From positions 62,001-126,000 of the forward strand of contig NZ_CABPRZ010000003.1 of assembly GCF_902459695.1 (NCBI RefSeq): 64,000 nt of DNA, in the 5' to 3' direction. Shown in pieces: positions 51,182 through 60,542 of this stretch (position 1 is its first letter; each line of letters begins with the position of its first letter). The notes under the pieces were generated by a model that was given only the letters and a program-made list of their open reading frames with translations, was not told the DNA's origin and did no database searches. Source of the DNA: Pandoraea terrae. GTDB lineage: Bacteria > Pseudomonadota > Gammaproteobacteria > Burkholderiales > Burkholderiaceae. The position numbers and the translations under genes are program-made.

Positions 51182-52551
51182 ATGGTGTCTCCCTGCCAAG
51201 CCCGCATCCTGACGGTGGCCACAAGTCCGATGCCGCCCGCGCCCGGATCGAGCTGGACGGTGCCGCCGTGCGAGTGCGCGATTTCGCGAACGATCGCCAT
51301 GCCGAGCCCGGTGCCTTCGGCATTCGTCGTGCCGCGGTAGAAACGCTGGAACACCCGCGACCGGGCCTCGGCCGCAATGCCCGGTCCGTTATCCGCAACC
51401 TGCATGAGGACCTCGTCGCCCTCGCGGCGGCAACTGGCGGTGACGTGCCCTCCGCACTGGGTGTAGCGCAAAGCGTTGTCGACGAGATTGGTCATCAGCG
51501 CCGACAGCAGGCTCGCGTTGCCTGCCACGTAACTGTCGGCACACAGGTCGGCGCCGAGATCGATGTTGCGCTGCTGGGCGATGACCAGCAGTTCAGAGAG
51601 CATGTCCGACATGACGTTGGCGACGTCGACCTTGTCCCGATAACTGTCCGAGGACGCCGATTCCGCCTGTGCCAGCAACAGCAGCTTGGCGGTCAGGTCG
51701 GCCATCCGCCGGCTGCTGCGCTGCATGCAGCGCAGCGTCTCGGCGAGTTTCGGGTCGGGATTCGCGCAGCGGCGCGCCACCTGGATCTGGGAATCGAGCA
51801 CCGTGAGCGGCGTGCGCAGCTGATGGGCAGCGTCGGCAATGAATTGCCGCTGCGCCGCCGCATGCAGATGGAGGCGGGCGATGCACTGATTGATGGCGTC
51901 GACGATGGGCCGCAGTTCGGCGTGCAGGCGGTCCGCGTGGATCGGCACGAGCTGCATGGGTTCGCGGTTCGCCACGTCGTCCTTGAGTTTCATCAGCGGG
52001 CGCAGCTCGAACGTGAGGCCAAGCCACACCAGCAGCGCGGCGAGCACCAGCATGATCAACTGCCGCAGCAACTGCGGGTGCCACAGGGCCTGGATCATGG
52101 CGGTGCGCGATGCCTGCGTCTTGCCGACGACGACGGTGATATGGGTGGTGTTGCCCGCGTCGTACAACTGGCGCTCGTAGGCGATCGCATGGATCGACTG
52201 GCCGTTCAGCGTCGTCTCGAAGTAGACGGGCTGCGCCGATCGCACTGACGGCAAGGCAAGGTCGGGGGTGCCGGCGAGCAGGCGGTCGCCGTCGGCGATC
52301 ACCCGGTAGAACACATGGTCCTGTTCCGGCGACTCAAAGATTTCCAGCGCAGCGGGCGGAATGGTCGCGGTAACCACGCCGTTGTCCCAGCCGACGACTT
52401 CGCCGATCGTCCGCGCGGACGCAAGCAGGGCGCCGTCCTGTACAAGGTCGGCGGTTTGCCGCGCTGCGTCGTACGACATCATGCCCGATATCGCGGTGAA
52501 TACGGCCAGCGGAAGCAGCAGCCACCAGAGCAGGTGCTGACGCAGGCTCAT
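51178..52551 (-). CDS. TctE-like sensor histidine kinase
   Basis: Membrane sensor kinase of 457 residues. Two membrane segments (HLLWWLLLPLAVFTAISGMM and LRQLIMLVLAALLVWLGLTF) flank a periplasmic 2CSK_N-type domain (LADLVQ-like start, VFYRVIADGDRLLAGTPDLA). The HisKA box has H243 in FIADAAHQLRTPLTVLDSQI, and the ATPase domain has NLVDNALRYTQCG, DNGPGIA and GTGLGMAIVREIAHSHGG. The start at 52551 was chosen over 52599 because the first membrane segment begins there. Stop and the regulator's start overlap by ATGA. Confidence 0.92.
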   Translation of the reverse strand: MSLRQHLLWWLLLPLAVFTAISGMMSYDAARQTADLVQDGALLASARTIGEVVGWDNGVVTATIPPAALEIFESPEQDHVFYRVIADGDRLLAGTPDLALPSVRSAQPVYFETTLNGQSIHAIAYERQLYDAGNTTHITVVVGKTQASRTAMIQALWHPQLLRQLIMLVLAALLVWLGLTFELRPLMKLKDDVANREPMQLVPIHADRLHAELRPIVDAINQCIARLHLHAAAQRQFIADAAHQLRTPLTVLDSQIQVARRCANPDPKLAETLRCMQRSSRRMADLTAKLLLLAQAESASSDSYRDKVDVANVMSDMLSELLVIAQQRNIDLGADLCADSYVAGNASLLSALMTNLVDNALRYTQCGGHVTASCRREGDEVLMQVADNGPGIAAEARSRVFQRFYRGTTNAEGTGLGMAIVREIAHSHGGTVQLDPGAGGIGLVATVRMRAWQGDTI

Positions 52552-52902
52552 GTCCGACCCGCGGTCGGGCAGGTGACGATCGCCACCGGGGCGCGGCAAC
52601 GCAAAAGGTCAAGACGCGATCTGAGGGCACAGAATCGCATGATTGTCTCCGTCGTGTAGGGTTGCCGGCATGCGAACGTGCACGCCCGACGTTGTGTTTC
52701 CGACGGATTCTACGAAGCGCAAGCCTTCAACCAGCTTTCATGTTGCGTAAACCTGTCCAAGGGTTTTCCCGGCTGGACGGGCGCATCCAGCCAGCTTTTG
52801 TCATTGAATTGTCATATTTGTCCCTCAGAATTCCCGCCCGTCCCGGGCGTGCCGGCCTTACAATCACGCTCGACCCACGTTACTCGGAACAGGCCCTTAC
52901 TC
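52552..52902. other. Divergent gap between the sensor kinase and uppP
   Basis: A 351 bp stretch with no convincing gene. Open frames here are upstream extensions of uppP without homology or ribosome sites. Both promoters must lie in it, but I cannot name elements. Confidence 0.4.
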
Positions 52903-53760
52903 ATGGATATGTTGCAGGTGTTGGTGTTGGCGATCGTGCAGGGGGTAGCGGAGTTGCTGCCGGTATCGAGCTCGGCGCACGTGATCCTTGCGGAAAAGCT
53001 GATGGGCCTCGACCCGACGGCGCCCGAGATGACGCTGCTCCTCGTGATGCTTCACACCGGCACGATGCTGGCCGTCATCGCGTACTTCTGGAAATCGTGG
53101 CGCGAGCGCTATTTTTCGTCGAAGGACGCTTTTGTGCAGTTCGCAAAGCATGTCGTGGCGGCCACGGCGCTGACCGGCGTCATCGGCGTCGCCCTGATGT
53201 TGCTCATCGAAAAAGTCGTCCTGCGTGGCTCCGAACATGCGGAAATCGAGCATCTGTTCGGCAATCTGTACATCATTTCGGCCGGTCTCGCGATGGCGGG
53301 CGTGCTGATTCTCGTGTCGTCGCGCCGCCGCCCGCCAATGGGCGATCGCCCGATGCGGGTTGCCGATTCCGCCTGGATCGGCGCGGTGCAGGGCGTGTGC
53401 CTGCCGTTTCGCGGCTTTTCGCGTTCGGGGTCGACGATCTCGACCGGCCTGATGCGCGGCCTCGACAAGGTCCGCGTCGAAGAATTCAGCTTTGCGCTCG
53501 CCGTCGTGCTGACCCCGCCGGTCATCCTGAAAGAAGGCTACCGCCTGTTCAAGTCGCATGACGGTGCGCATGCGCTGGCCGGCCACTTCCTGAGCGTCGC
53601 TGCGCCCAGCCTCGTCGGCATGGTCTTCAGCTTCATCGCAGGCCTGGTCGCGCTGCGCTGGTTGTCGCGCTGGCTCGAACACGGCCGCTGGTATCTGTTC
53701 GGCATCTATTGCCTGTTCGCCTCGGCTGTCGTCCTCGCGGCAAGTCAATTCCTCGCCTGA
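52903..53760 (+). CDS. uppP: Undecaprenyl-diphosphatase UppP (BacA)
   Basis: Inner-membrane phosphatase that recycles undecaprenyl pyrophosphate for wall synthesis and gives low-level bacitracin resistance. The 285-residue protein has eight or so membrane segments and both family motifs: AELLPVSSSAHVILAEKLMG near the N-terminus and LPFRGFSRSGSTISTGLMRG. Its length is slightly above the usual 265-275. The start at ATG 52903 (MDMLQVLVLAIVQGV) matches the family; the open frame runs upstream without sense. One variation: PFRGFSRSG where PGxSRSG is typical, also known in a subset of relatives. Confidence 0.92.
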   Translation: MDMLQVLVLAIVQGVAELLPVSSSAHVILAEKLMGLDPTAPEMTLLLVMLHTGTMLAVIAYFWKSWRERYFSSKDAFVQFAKHVVAATALTGVIGVALMLLIEKVVLRGSEHAEIEHLFGNLYIISAGLAMAGVLILVSSRRRPPMGDRPMRVADSAWIGAVQGVCLPFRGFSRSGSTISTGLMRGLDKVRVEEFSFALAVVLTPPVILKEGYRLFKSHDGAHALAGHFLSVAAPSLVGMVFSFIAGLVALRWLSRWLEHGRWYLFGIYCLFASAVVLAASQFLA

Positions 53761-53800
53761 TCCGCCTCCGGCGAGGTGGCATGGCGCACCTGAAGTCGCG

Positions 53801-54733
53801 ATGACGCTGAACAATCTCCTCCGACGCCTGGATCTCACGACACTGCGCCTGTTTGTCTCCGTACAGGAGGAGTCGACGCTGACCCGCGCGGCAGCGCGCG
53901 AAACGATGGCCGTGTCGGCGGCCAGCAAGCGCCTCGTCGACCTGGAGCAGGCGCTCGGCATTCCCTTGTTCGTGCGCCATGCGCGCGGCATGAAATTGAC
54001 GCCTGCGGGCGAGACCCTGCTCACGCATGCGAAGCGCGTGTTGCTCAGCGTGGAAACCATCGGACACGAACTGGCCGAGCATGCGCAAGGCGTGCGGGGG
54101 TATGTCCGGATGGTCGCGAACCTGTCGGCCATCGTCGAATTCCTGCCGGAAGACCTGCGCGCGTTCACGCGGCTGCATGAGGAAGTCAAGATCGATCTGG
54201 AGGAGCGCCCCAGCGGCAGTGTCGTCAAGGGCGTGCTCGACGGTTGGGCCGATCTCGGCATCTGCTCCGGCGATACCGATAGGCAAGGACTGCACGAGGT
54301 CACTTATCGCCGCGACCGGCTGGTGCTCGTCATGCGAGACGATCATCCCTTGGCATCGGCGGGGCGCGTGAAGTTCAAGGACTCGCTCGACTACGATCAT
54401 GTCGGACTGCACGCGGACAGCTCCATCAACAATCGCACTCATCTCGCGGCGCGAGATGCCGGCAGGCGCCTGAAAATGCGCATCCACGTGCCGGGTTTCG
54501 ATGCGGTTTGCCGCATGGCGCAAGCCGGCATGGGGGTTGGCGTGATCCCTGACGGCGTTTTCGAAGCCATCGGACGGCCGCTCGGACTCACCGCCATCGC
54601 CTTGTCCGATACTTGGGCGACGCGAGAATTGAAGATCGTGGTGCGCGACGTCGACAATCTCCCGCCGGTCTCCCGCGCCCTGTTCGATTATCTTGCGCCG
54701 GCCGAATCGCCTTCGGCGCGTCCCCGCACGTAG
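53801..54733 (+). CDS. LysR-family transcriptional regulator
   Basis: A 310-residue regulator. HTH: LDLTTLRLFVSVQEESTLTR, AAARETMAVSAASKRLVDLE. The effector domain starts near 95 (GYVRMVANLSAIVEFLPEDL) and includes DLGICSGDTDRQGLHEVTYR. It precedes the CoA-transferase, lyase and MFS genes in the same direction, separated by a hairpin, and probably regulates them. The HTH type (LTRAAARETMAVSAASKRL) resembles regulators of aromatic or carboxylic acid use. Confidence 0.9.
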   Translation: MTLNNLLRRLDLTTLRLFVSVQEESTLTRAAARETMAVSAASKRLVDLEQALGIPLFVRHARGMKLTPAGETLLTHAKRVLLSVETIGHELAEHAQGVRGYVRMVANLSAIVEFLPEDLRAFTRLHEEVKIDLEERPSGSVVKGVLDGWADLGICSGDTDRQGLHEVTYRRDRLVLVMRDDHPLASAGRVKFKDSLDYDHVGLHADSSINNRTHLAARDAGRRLKMRIHVPGFDAVCRMAQAGMGVGVIPDGVFEAIGRPLGLTAIALSDTWATRELKIVVRDVDNLPPVSRALFDYLAPAESPSARPRT

Positions 54734-54741
54734 CCGACGCG

Positions 54742-54768
54742 CGAGCGTTCGTCATACGCGAACGCTCG
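54742..54768. terminator. Hairpin after the LysR gene
   Basis: A perfect 10 bp stem (CGAGCGTTCG with CGAACGCTCG) and 7-base loop start 8 bp after the stop, followed by TTGAAAATTTG rather than a clean T-run. It probably separates transcription of the regulator from the downstream operon. Confidence 0.6.
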
Positions 54769-54840
54769 TTGAAAATTTGCGGCTGGATGGCGATGGGTGT
54801 CTCTTTTTATCCTTGTCGCAAAGGATAGAAGGAGACAGCA

Positions 54841-56034
54841 ATGAGTGGACCCCTCAAAGGCATTCGCGTCATCGAGATCGGCACACTGATCGCCGCGCCG
54901 TTTGCCGCGCGGATGATGGCCGAGTTCGGCGCCGACGTCATCAAGATCGAAGCGCCCGTCAACGGTGACCCCATCCGCAAGTGGCGCAAGCTGCACGAAG
55001 GCACCTCCCTGTGGTGGTACCTCCAGTCGCGCAACAAGAAGTCGCTTGCCGTCAATCTCAAGGCCCCCGAGGGCATTTCGCTCATCAAGCAACTTGCGAC
55101 GGATGCCGACGTGCTCGTCGAAAACATGAAGCCCGGCGCGCTCGAGTCTCTCGGACTCGGCTGGGACATGCTTCACGGAATCAACCCCAAGCTCACGCTG
55201 GTGCGCATCTCCGGCTATGGGCAGACTGGACCGTACAAGGATCGTCCGGGCTTCGGCGCCATCGGTGAAGCCATGGGCGGCATCCGCTATACGACCGGCG
55301 TACCGGGGAGCGCGCCGGCGCGCGCAGGCATCAGCCTGGGCGATTCGCTCGCGTCATTGCACGCCGTCATCGGGGCGTTGATGTCCGTGTTGCGGGTCAA
55401 GACCGGCCAGGGCCTCGGTCAGGTGGTCGACGTCTCGCTCGTGGAGAGTGTCTTCAACCTGATGGAGAGCCTCGTGCCCGAATACGATCTTCTCGGGCAT
55501 GTGCGCGAACGCAGCGGCGGCGCGTTGCCCGGCATCGCGCCGTCCAATACCTACCCGACGCGCGATGGCGGCTACGTCGTGATCGCCGGCAACAGCAATC
55601 CGATCTTCAAGCGATTGATGCATGTCATCGGCCGGCCGGACCTGGCCGACGATCCCGCGCTGGAGCACAACGACGGACGGGTTCGGCAGGTCGCCCTGCT
55701 CGACGCGGCGATCGCGGGGTGGACTTCCGCAAACGCCACCGACACGATATTGACTGCGCTCGAAGCGGCAGGTGTGCCCGCAGGGCGCATTTACTCGGTC
55801 GCGGACATCGTCGGCGATCCGCATTACCAGGCCCGCGACATGCTGCTGCCGGCACAACTGCCGGGTGGCGTCACCGTGAAAATGCCCGGCATCGTGCCGA
55901 AGCTCTCCGAAACGCCGGGCGAGGTGCGTTGGCAGGGGCCGGCGCTCGGTGCGCATACCGTCGAGGTGCTGGGGGAACTCGGATTCACGGCGCAGGATAT
56001 TCACGGACTTCAGCAGTCGGGGGTGGTGCAATGA
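54841..56034 (+). CDS. Type III CoA-transferase (CaiB/BaiF family)
   Basis: A 397-residue CoA-transferase: LKGIRVIEIGTLIAAPFAAR, FGADVIKIEAPVNGDPIRKW, NKKSLAVNLKAPEGISLIKQ and DVLVENMKPGALESLGLGWD. In the region where GYDxxxQA usually supplies the catalytic Asp, this protein reads PGFGAIGEAMGGIRYTTG, so the Asp is replaced by Gly; part of the family has this form, and LGDSLASLHAV nearby holds another conserved Asp. AAGGAGA precedes the ATG, which overlaps the lyase gene by ATGA. It likely makes the CoA thioester cleaved by the lyase. Confidence 0.88.
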   Translation: MSGPLKGIRVIEIGTLIAAPFAARMMAEFGADVIKIEAPVNGDPIRKWRKLHEGTSLWWYLQSRNKKSLAVNLKAPEGISLIKQLATDADVLVENMKPGALESLGLGWDMLHGINPKLTLVRISGYGQTGPYKDRPGFGAIGEAMGGIRYTTGVPGSAPARAGISLGDSLASLHAVIGALMSVLRVKTGQGLGQVVDVSLVESVFNLMESLVPEYDLLGHVRERSGGALPGIAPSNTYPTRDGGYVVIAGNSNPIFKRLMHVIGRPDLADDPALEHNDGRVRQVALLDAAIAGWTSANATDTILTALEAAGVPAGRIYSVADIVGDPHYQARDMLLPAQLPGGVTVKMPGIVPKLSETPGEVRWQGPALGAHTVEVLGELGFTAQDIHGLQQSGVVQ

Positions 56035-56993
56035 GCTCCGCAGTGTCCGAACGTCTGCTGGTGCAGGAAGTCGCCCCGCGCGACGGTCTGCAAATCGAGC
56101 CGGTCTGGGTGCCGACCGGCGACAAGGTCGCGTTGATCGACGCGCTGTCCGCCGCAGGCTTCACGCGCATCGAAGCGGGGGCCTTTGTTTCGCCCAAGGC
56201 GATTCCGGCGTTGCGTGATGGCGACGAAGTCTTTCGACGTATCCGGCGTAAAGCCGGCGTGATCTATGCCGCGCTGATTCCGAACCTGAAAGGCGCCCAA
56301 CGGGCGTTGGCCGCCGGCGCCGACGAATTGAACATGGTGATGTCGGCCAGCCAGACACACAATCTCGCGAACATGCGGATGACTTGCGAGGCGTCGCTGG
56401 ACGGCTTCGCCGGCGTCGTTGCGCACACAGCGCAAACGGCGCAAACGGTGCAAACGGGTGTCACGCTCAACGGCACGGTTGCCACGGCGTTCGGTTGTCC
56501 GTTCGAAGGCAAGATCGACGAAGACCGTGTGTTGTCGATCGTTGAACACTACCTGCGTCTGGACATCGGTGCGATCACGCTGGCCGACACCACCGGGATG
56601 GCCAACCCGCGGCAGGTCGCGCGCCTGGTGCGCCGGGTGCTGGCGATGCTGCCGGCCTCGGCGCTGACGCTGCACTTCCACAACACCCGGGGGCTCGGGC
56701 TCGTGAACGTCATGGCGGCGTTCGAGGCGGGGGCGCGCCGTTTCGACGCTTCGCTCGGCGGCTTGGGCGGCTGTCCATTCGCGCCTGGGGCTTCGGGAAA
56801 CATCTGTACCGAAGACCTGGTGAATCTGTGCGATGAAATCGGCATTGAGACCGGCATCGATTTACCGGCATTGATGGCATTGACGCGCGGTTTGCCCGCG
56901 TTGCTTGGACACGATGTACCGGGGCAGGTGGCCAAGGCCGGACGCAATTGCGACCTGCATCCGGCGCCGCCATCGATGCCCGACGCCGGCTGA
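56031..56993 (+). CDS. Hydroxymethylglutaryl-CoA lyase-family enzyme
   Basis: TIM-barrel lyase of 320 residues that splits 3-hydroxy-3-methylglutaryl-CoA or a similar 3-hydroxyacyl-CoA into acetyl-CoA plus a keto acid. Motifs: VQEVAPRDGLQIEPVWVPTG with the metal-binding Asp, FTRIEAGAFVSPKAIPAL, the metal-ligand stretch LTLHFHNTRGLGLVN, and the signature LGGLGGCPFAPGASGNICTE with the active-site Cys. Translationally coupled to the CoA-transferase, so a branched hydroxy-dicarboxylate imported by the next gene is the probable substrate. Confidence 0.9.
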   Translation: MSSAVSERLLVQEVAPRDGLQIEPVWVPTGDKVALIDALSAAGFTRIEAGAFVSPKAIPALRDGDEVFRRIRRKAGVIYAALIPNLKGAQRALAAGADELNMVMSASQTHNLANMRMTCEASLDGFAGVVAHTAQTAQTVQTGVTLNGTVATAFGCPFEGKIDEDRVLSIVEHYLRLDIGAITLADTTGMANPRQVARLVRRVLAMLPASALTLHFHNTRGLGLVNVMAAFEAGARRFDASLGGLGGCPFAPGASGNICTEDLVNLCDEIGIETGIDLPALMALTRGLPALLGHDVPGQVAKAGRNCDLHPAPPSMPDAG

Positions 56994-57090
56994 CGACCAC
57001 CGATTCGGCGCAGTGCCGCGCCGGCAAGACCCTGAACCATAACGACATGCGCTGCGGCATCGCCGCAAAAGCGCTTCTTCTGGAGACGAC

Positions 57091-58416
57091 ATGCAAGACG
57101 CATTCACCGCCGGGACCGCCCCGGCCGATCTGCCCGGCGACACCGCCCTGGAAAACGCGATCATTCGCAAGGTCGCGTGGCGCATCATGCCACTGATCAT
57201 GATCTGCTATCTGTTCGCGTTCTTCGATCGCATCAACATCAGCTTCGCGAAATTTGCACTGCAGGGCGACCTCGGACTGAGCGACACCGCCTACGGTCTC
57301 GGCGCGAGCCTGTTCGTCGTCGGGTACGTGATCTTTGAAGTCCCGAGCAACATGTTTCTGTTCAAGGTCGGTGCGCGCAAATGGATTGCCCGCATCATGA
57401 TTTCATGGGGATTGGCAACGACGGCGATGGTGTTCGTCCACACCGAGTGGCAGTTCTACGCATTGCGCTTCCTGATCGGCGCGATGGAAGCGGGATTTGC
57501 GCCCGGCGTGCTGTACTACCTCACGCTGTGGTTTCCCGCCACGTTCCGCGGACGCATCACGTCGTTGCTGTTCCTGGCGTCGGCCTTCGCCGGCCTGATC
57601 GGCGCACCGGTCTCGGGTTTGATCCTCGGGCATATGGAAGGCGCGTTGGGCATTCGCGGCTGGCACTGGCTGTTCATGCTCGGTGGCCTGCCCTGCGTGG
57701 CGCTGGGCGGGGTGGTGTTGTGGCAACTGCGGGATCGTATCGAGGATGCCAGCTGGCTGACGCGGTGCGAGAAGGACATCCTGAGCAGCCGCATTGCGCG
57801 CCATACCCCGCATGCCGGCGGTCATTCGTTGCTCGGCGCGATCAAAACGCCCGGCTTCCTGATGCTCGCGCTGGTCTATTTCCTGATTCAGGTGGGTTCG
57901 TACGGATTGAATTTCTGGGCGCCGCATCTGATTCGTGCTGCCGGTACGCAGAATCCGTCGATCATCGGCATGCTCACGGCGGTGCCCTATATCTGCGGCG
58001 CGATCGCGATGGTCGTGGTCGGCCGGATGTCGGATGCGCGCGGTGAACGGCGCCGGTTCGTGATCGGGCTGCTGATCCTGGCGACGGTCGGATTCTTCGC
58101 GGCAGGTGTCTTCTCGACGCAGACAACCTTGCTGGTCGTCGCCCTGGGGATCATGGGCGCGGGCGTGGTGGCATCCATTCCGGCATTCTGGGCGTTGCCG
58201 CCCAAGCTGGTTACCGGCGCGGGCGCTGCGGCCGGTATTGCACTGATCAATACGCTGGGCCAGCTCGGCGGCATTGTCAGCCCGGTCATGGTGGGACGGA
58301 TCAAGGACGTGACCGGCAGCACCACGCCTGCGTTGTACGTCATCGGCGGCATGACGCTCCTGTGCGCGCTGCTGTTGATGTGCGCAATGCCAGAGAGTCT
58401 GAGCCGCAAGGAATAG
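57091..58416 (+). CDS. MFS transporter, anion:cation symporter (ACS) family
   Basis: A 441-residue 12-helix transporter: ICYLFAFFDRINISFAKFAL at helix 1, the loop FKVGARKWIARIMISWG, and RFLIGAMEAGFAPGVLYYLT are typical of tartrate/phthalate/hexuronate-type ACS carriers. CTGGAG lies before the ATG. It is 97 bp after the lyase gene in the same direction and probably carries the substrate of that operon. Confidence 0.9.
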   Translation: MQDAFTAGTAPADLPGDTALENAIIRKVAWRIMPLIMICYLFAFFDRINISFAKFALQGDLGLSDTAYGLGASLFVVGYVIFEVPSNMFLFKVGARKWIARIMISWGLATTAMVFVHTEWQFYALRFLIGAMEAGFAPGVLYYLTLWFPATFRGRITSLLFLASAFAGLIGAPVSGLILGHMEGALGIRGWHWLFMLGGLPCVALGGVVLWQLRDRIEDASWLTRCEKDILSSRIARHTPHAGGHSLLGAIKTPGFLMLALVYFLIQVGSYGLNFWAPHLIRAAGTQNPSIIGMLTAVPYICGAIAMVVVGRMSDARGERRRFVIGLLILATVGFFAAGVFSTQTTLLVVALGIMGAGVVASIPAFWALPPKLVTGAGAAAGIALINTLGQLGGIVSPVMVGRIKDVTGSTTPALYVIGGMTLLCALLLMCAMPESLSRKE

Positions 58417-58489
58417 GGGCATCGGGACGCGTTGTCCGGCGGCGGCGCATGCCGCCGGCCTTGTCCATGAGCCGGGTACGATTCCGACC

Positions 58490-59446
58490 TCACACGGACC
58501 GGATCTCGTCCTCGAAGAATTGCCGGTACCAATCGCGCAGTTGGAACAGCGGGCCGTCGCCGTCGCAGAGCAATGGGGCGGCGCGATAAATCTTGCGCTG
58601 CCAGATCACCACATCCTGTTCGAATGCTTCGTGCGCGAAGCGGGCGTATTCGCGCGCAATGGCGTCGGTATCGTGAAGCGCTGGGTCGCGCTGAAGCTTG
58701 ATGCCGTAGCACACGTCGACATGTTCGGTGTCCACTGGCGTGTGGATATTCACCTGCTTGCTCGGGTAGGTTCCGTCCATGGTAATGTGCTGCACGGCCG
58801 GGCCGAAATAGGTGGCTTCTGTCGTCAACTTTTTACCGAGCGTCGGATGTCCGCCGATGGTGGACTGTTGCGACGCAACGTGACCGTCGAATCGGATGAC
58901 GATGTCTTCGATCGGTGAGCCGTGCACATAGGTGAAGTGCGGCGTATCGACGAGGTTCTCGATGATTTCCTTGCCTTGGGTGCGAATGCGCCACCGCTTG
59001 AAGTACCAGCGTGTCCACCCCGGTGCGCCGTTCATGCATTCGTCGAGGGGGAGCTCCCACGTGGGCGGCGCGCCCGCCGGATCGAACCACATATGCACGA
59101 TCTGGTTGACTTCACGCACCGGGTGAGATTGCAATGCGCCTTCCTTCGCCTTGACCGGAATGCGGGTGGCATAAGGCACATCGACGCATGCCCCGGTTTG
59201 CGAGAACTTCCATTCGTGAAAGGGGCAGACGATCGTATTGCCTTCGCATTTCCCGTCACCGAGATGTGCGCCAAGGTGCGGGCAGAACGCGTCCAGCACC
59301 GATACCTGGCCGTTTTCGCCGCGAAACGCCACGAACTCCCTGCCGAAATAGCTGAGCGATTTGATTTCGCCGGTCTTGATCTCGTCCGAGAACAATACGG
59401 CGAACCAGCCGCGGGGATACTTGCCTGCGAAATAGTCCTTGATCAT
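58490..59446 (-). CDS. Rieske non-haem iron oxygenase, terminal component
   Basis: A 318-residue ring-hydroxylating or demethylating oxygenase subunit. The Rieske [2Fe-2S] ligands are C55 and H57 (DAFCPHLGAHLG) and C74 and H77 (IVCPFHEWKF). The mononuclear iron site shows N164, D167, H170 and H175 (IIENLVDTPHFTYVHG), with D278 (FEQDVVIWQRK) as candidate carboxylate ligand. This resembles KshA-type steroid 9-alpha-hydroxylases and other class IA enzymes. No reductase gene is adjacent. It is divergent from a LysR gene that probably regulates it. Confidence 0.88.
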   Translation of the reverse strand: MIKDYFAGKYPRGWFAVLFSDEIKTGEIKSLSYFGREFVAFRGENGQVSVLDAFCPHLGAHLGDGKCEGNTIVCPFHEWKFSQTGACVDVPYATRIPVKAKEGALQSHPVREVNQIVHMWFDPAGAPPTWELPLDECMNGAPGWTRWYFKRWRIRTQGKEIIENLVDTPHFTYVHGSPIEDIVIRFDGHVASQQSTIGGHPTLGKKLTTEATYFGPAVQHITMDGTYPSKQVNIHTPVDTEHVDVCYGIKLQRDPALHDTDAIAREYARFAHEAFEQDVVIWQRKIYRAAPLLCDGDGPLFQLRDWYRQFFEDEIRSV

Positions 59447-59603
59447 GCATGTCTCCTTGTCGTCTTATAGGCCGATTGAGTGAGGACCGGGGAACCGATT
59501 CGTCCTACCATCGGGTGCACAGCGCCGTCCGATCTCAGTGATTCAGTGGGCTAGTCTAGGGAATCGGTCCTGGACGGAAAATGAGTTTGTTTGCGCGCCC
59601 CCT

Positions 59604-60479
59604 ATGCAAAAACGCACACGTTCCGTCATCAAGTGGGATGACCTTCGCTACTTCCTCTGCGTCACCAAGGCAGGCTCCTTTCTCGGGGCCGGCAAGATGC
59701 TGGGCGTCGATCGGACCACGGTCAGCCGTCGCATCGACGTGCTCGAGCGGACGCTGGGCTGCAAATTGTTCACATTCGACGACGATGGATTTCGGCCGAC
59801 GCCCGCAGGCCGGGGCGTCATGTCAGCGGCGGAACGCATGGCGTGCGCCGCCGGTGCGCTCGAAGACCTGCGAACGGACGCGAACGACGACATTGAAGGC
59901 ACGGTGCGCCTCGCCGTGTCGGTCTCCCTGGGCGATGCGTTCATCGCAGACATTGTCGCGTTTCACGAGCAGCACCCGCGCGTCGCCATCGAAGTGGCTT
60001 ATGTCAGCGATCCCCTGGCGACGCTCTCGGAACGCCGCGCCGATCTTGCCATCGGTGTATCGCACGAAGCCCCGGCCCGATTGGAAAACGTCCTGCTCGG
60101 CCACGCGGAGGTCGCCGTCTACGGACCGGCCGACCGCAACATTGCGGGTGTGCCGGAATTCTGGATCGGCTGGAGCGAAGATATCCCGAAGGCGTTTGCC
60201 GACTGGATGCGGGCGTACGCGCCCGCCGGCGCCCGAGTGAATACGCGCGTCAATTCCTGGGACGCGCTGAAACGGGCGGTGCTGTCCGGCGGCGGCGTCG
60301 CGCCGCTCTGGTGCATGTTGGCCGACCGCGAACCGGGGCTGGCGCGCCTCGATCCCCGTGCGGATGAGCATCGCATGCCACTTTGGCTAAGCGCTCACGC
60401 CAGTGAAAAACGGAATGCGGCAGAACAGGCGGCGTGGGCGTTTCTCTCGGTCCGCATTCCGCAGACGTTGAATGTGTGA
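59604..60479 (+). CDS. LysR-family transcriptional regulator
   Basis: A 291-residue regulator: HTH IKWDDLRYFLCVTKAGSFLG, VDRTTVSRRIDVLERTLGCK; effector domain from about 90 (GTVRLAVSVSLGDAFIADIV). It has one of the shorter substrate domains (LSGGGVAPLWCMLADREPG) of the type often linked to amino acid or aromatic control. ATG 59604 is chosen because the HTH begins 10 residues later; an upstream ATG at 59538 adds 22 residues. It is divergent from the Rieske oxygenase gene across 157 bp. Confidence 0.88.
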   Translation: MQKRTRSVIKWDDLRYFLCVTKAGSFLGAGKMLGVDRTTVSRRIDVLERTLGCKLFTFDDDGFRPTPAGRGVMSAAERMACAAGALEDLRTDANDDIEGTVRLAVSVSLGDAFIADIVAFHEQHPRVAIEVAYVSDPLATLSERRADLAIGVSHEAPARLENVLLGHAEVAVYGPADRNIAGVPEFWIGWSEDIPKAFADWMRAYAPAGARVNTRVNSWDALKRAVLSGGGVAPLWCMLADREPGLARLDPRADEHRMPLWLSAHASEKRNAAEQAAWAFLSVRIPQTLNV

Positions 60480-60504
60480 CGCGAACGGCGTTTCAGTGTG
60501 CATA

Positions 60505-60524
60505 TAATGTACGGATATACAGTA
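60505..60524 (+). promoter_or_regulatory. LexA-like SOS box over the helicase promoter
   Basis: TAATGTACGGATATACAGTA agrees with the LexA consensus TACTGTATATATATACAGTA at 16 of 20 positions; the right half (ATACAGTA) is perfect and the left CTG reads ATG. It overlaps a TATAAT at 60503-60508 that could be the -10 of the helicase promoter, 35 bp before the ATG. This is a plausible repressor position. Confidence 0.55.
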
Positions 60525-60542
60525 CTTTGCCGCGTTCGCCCC

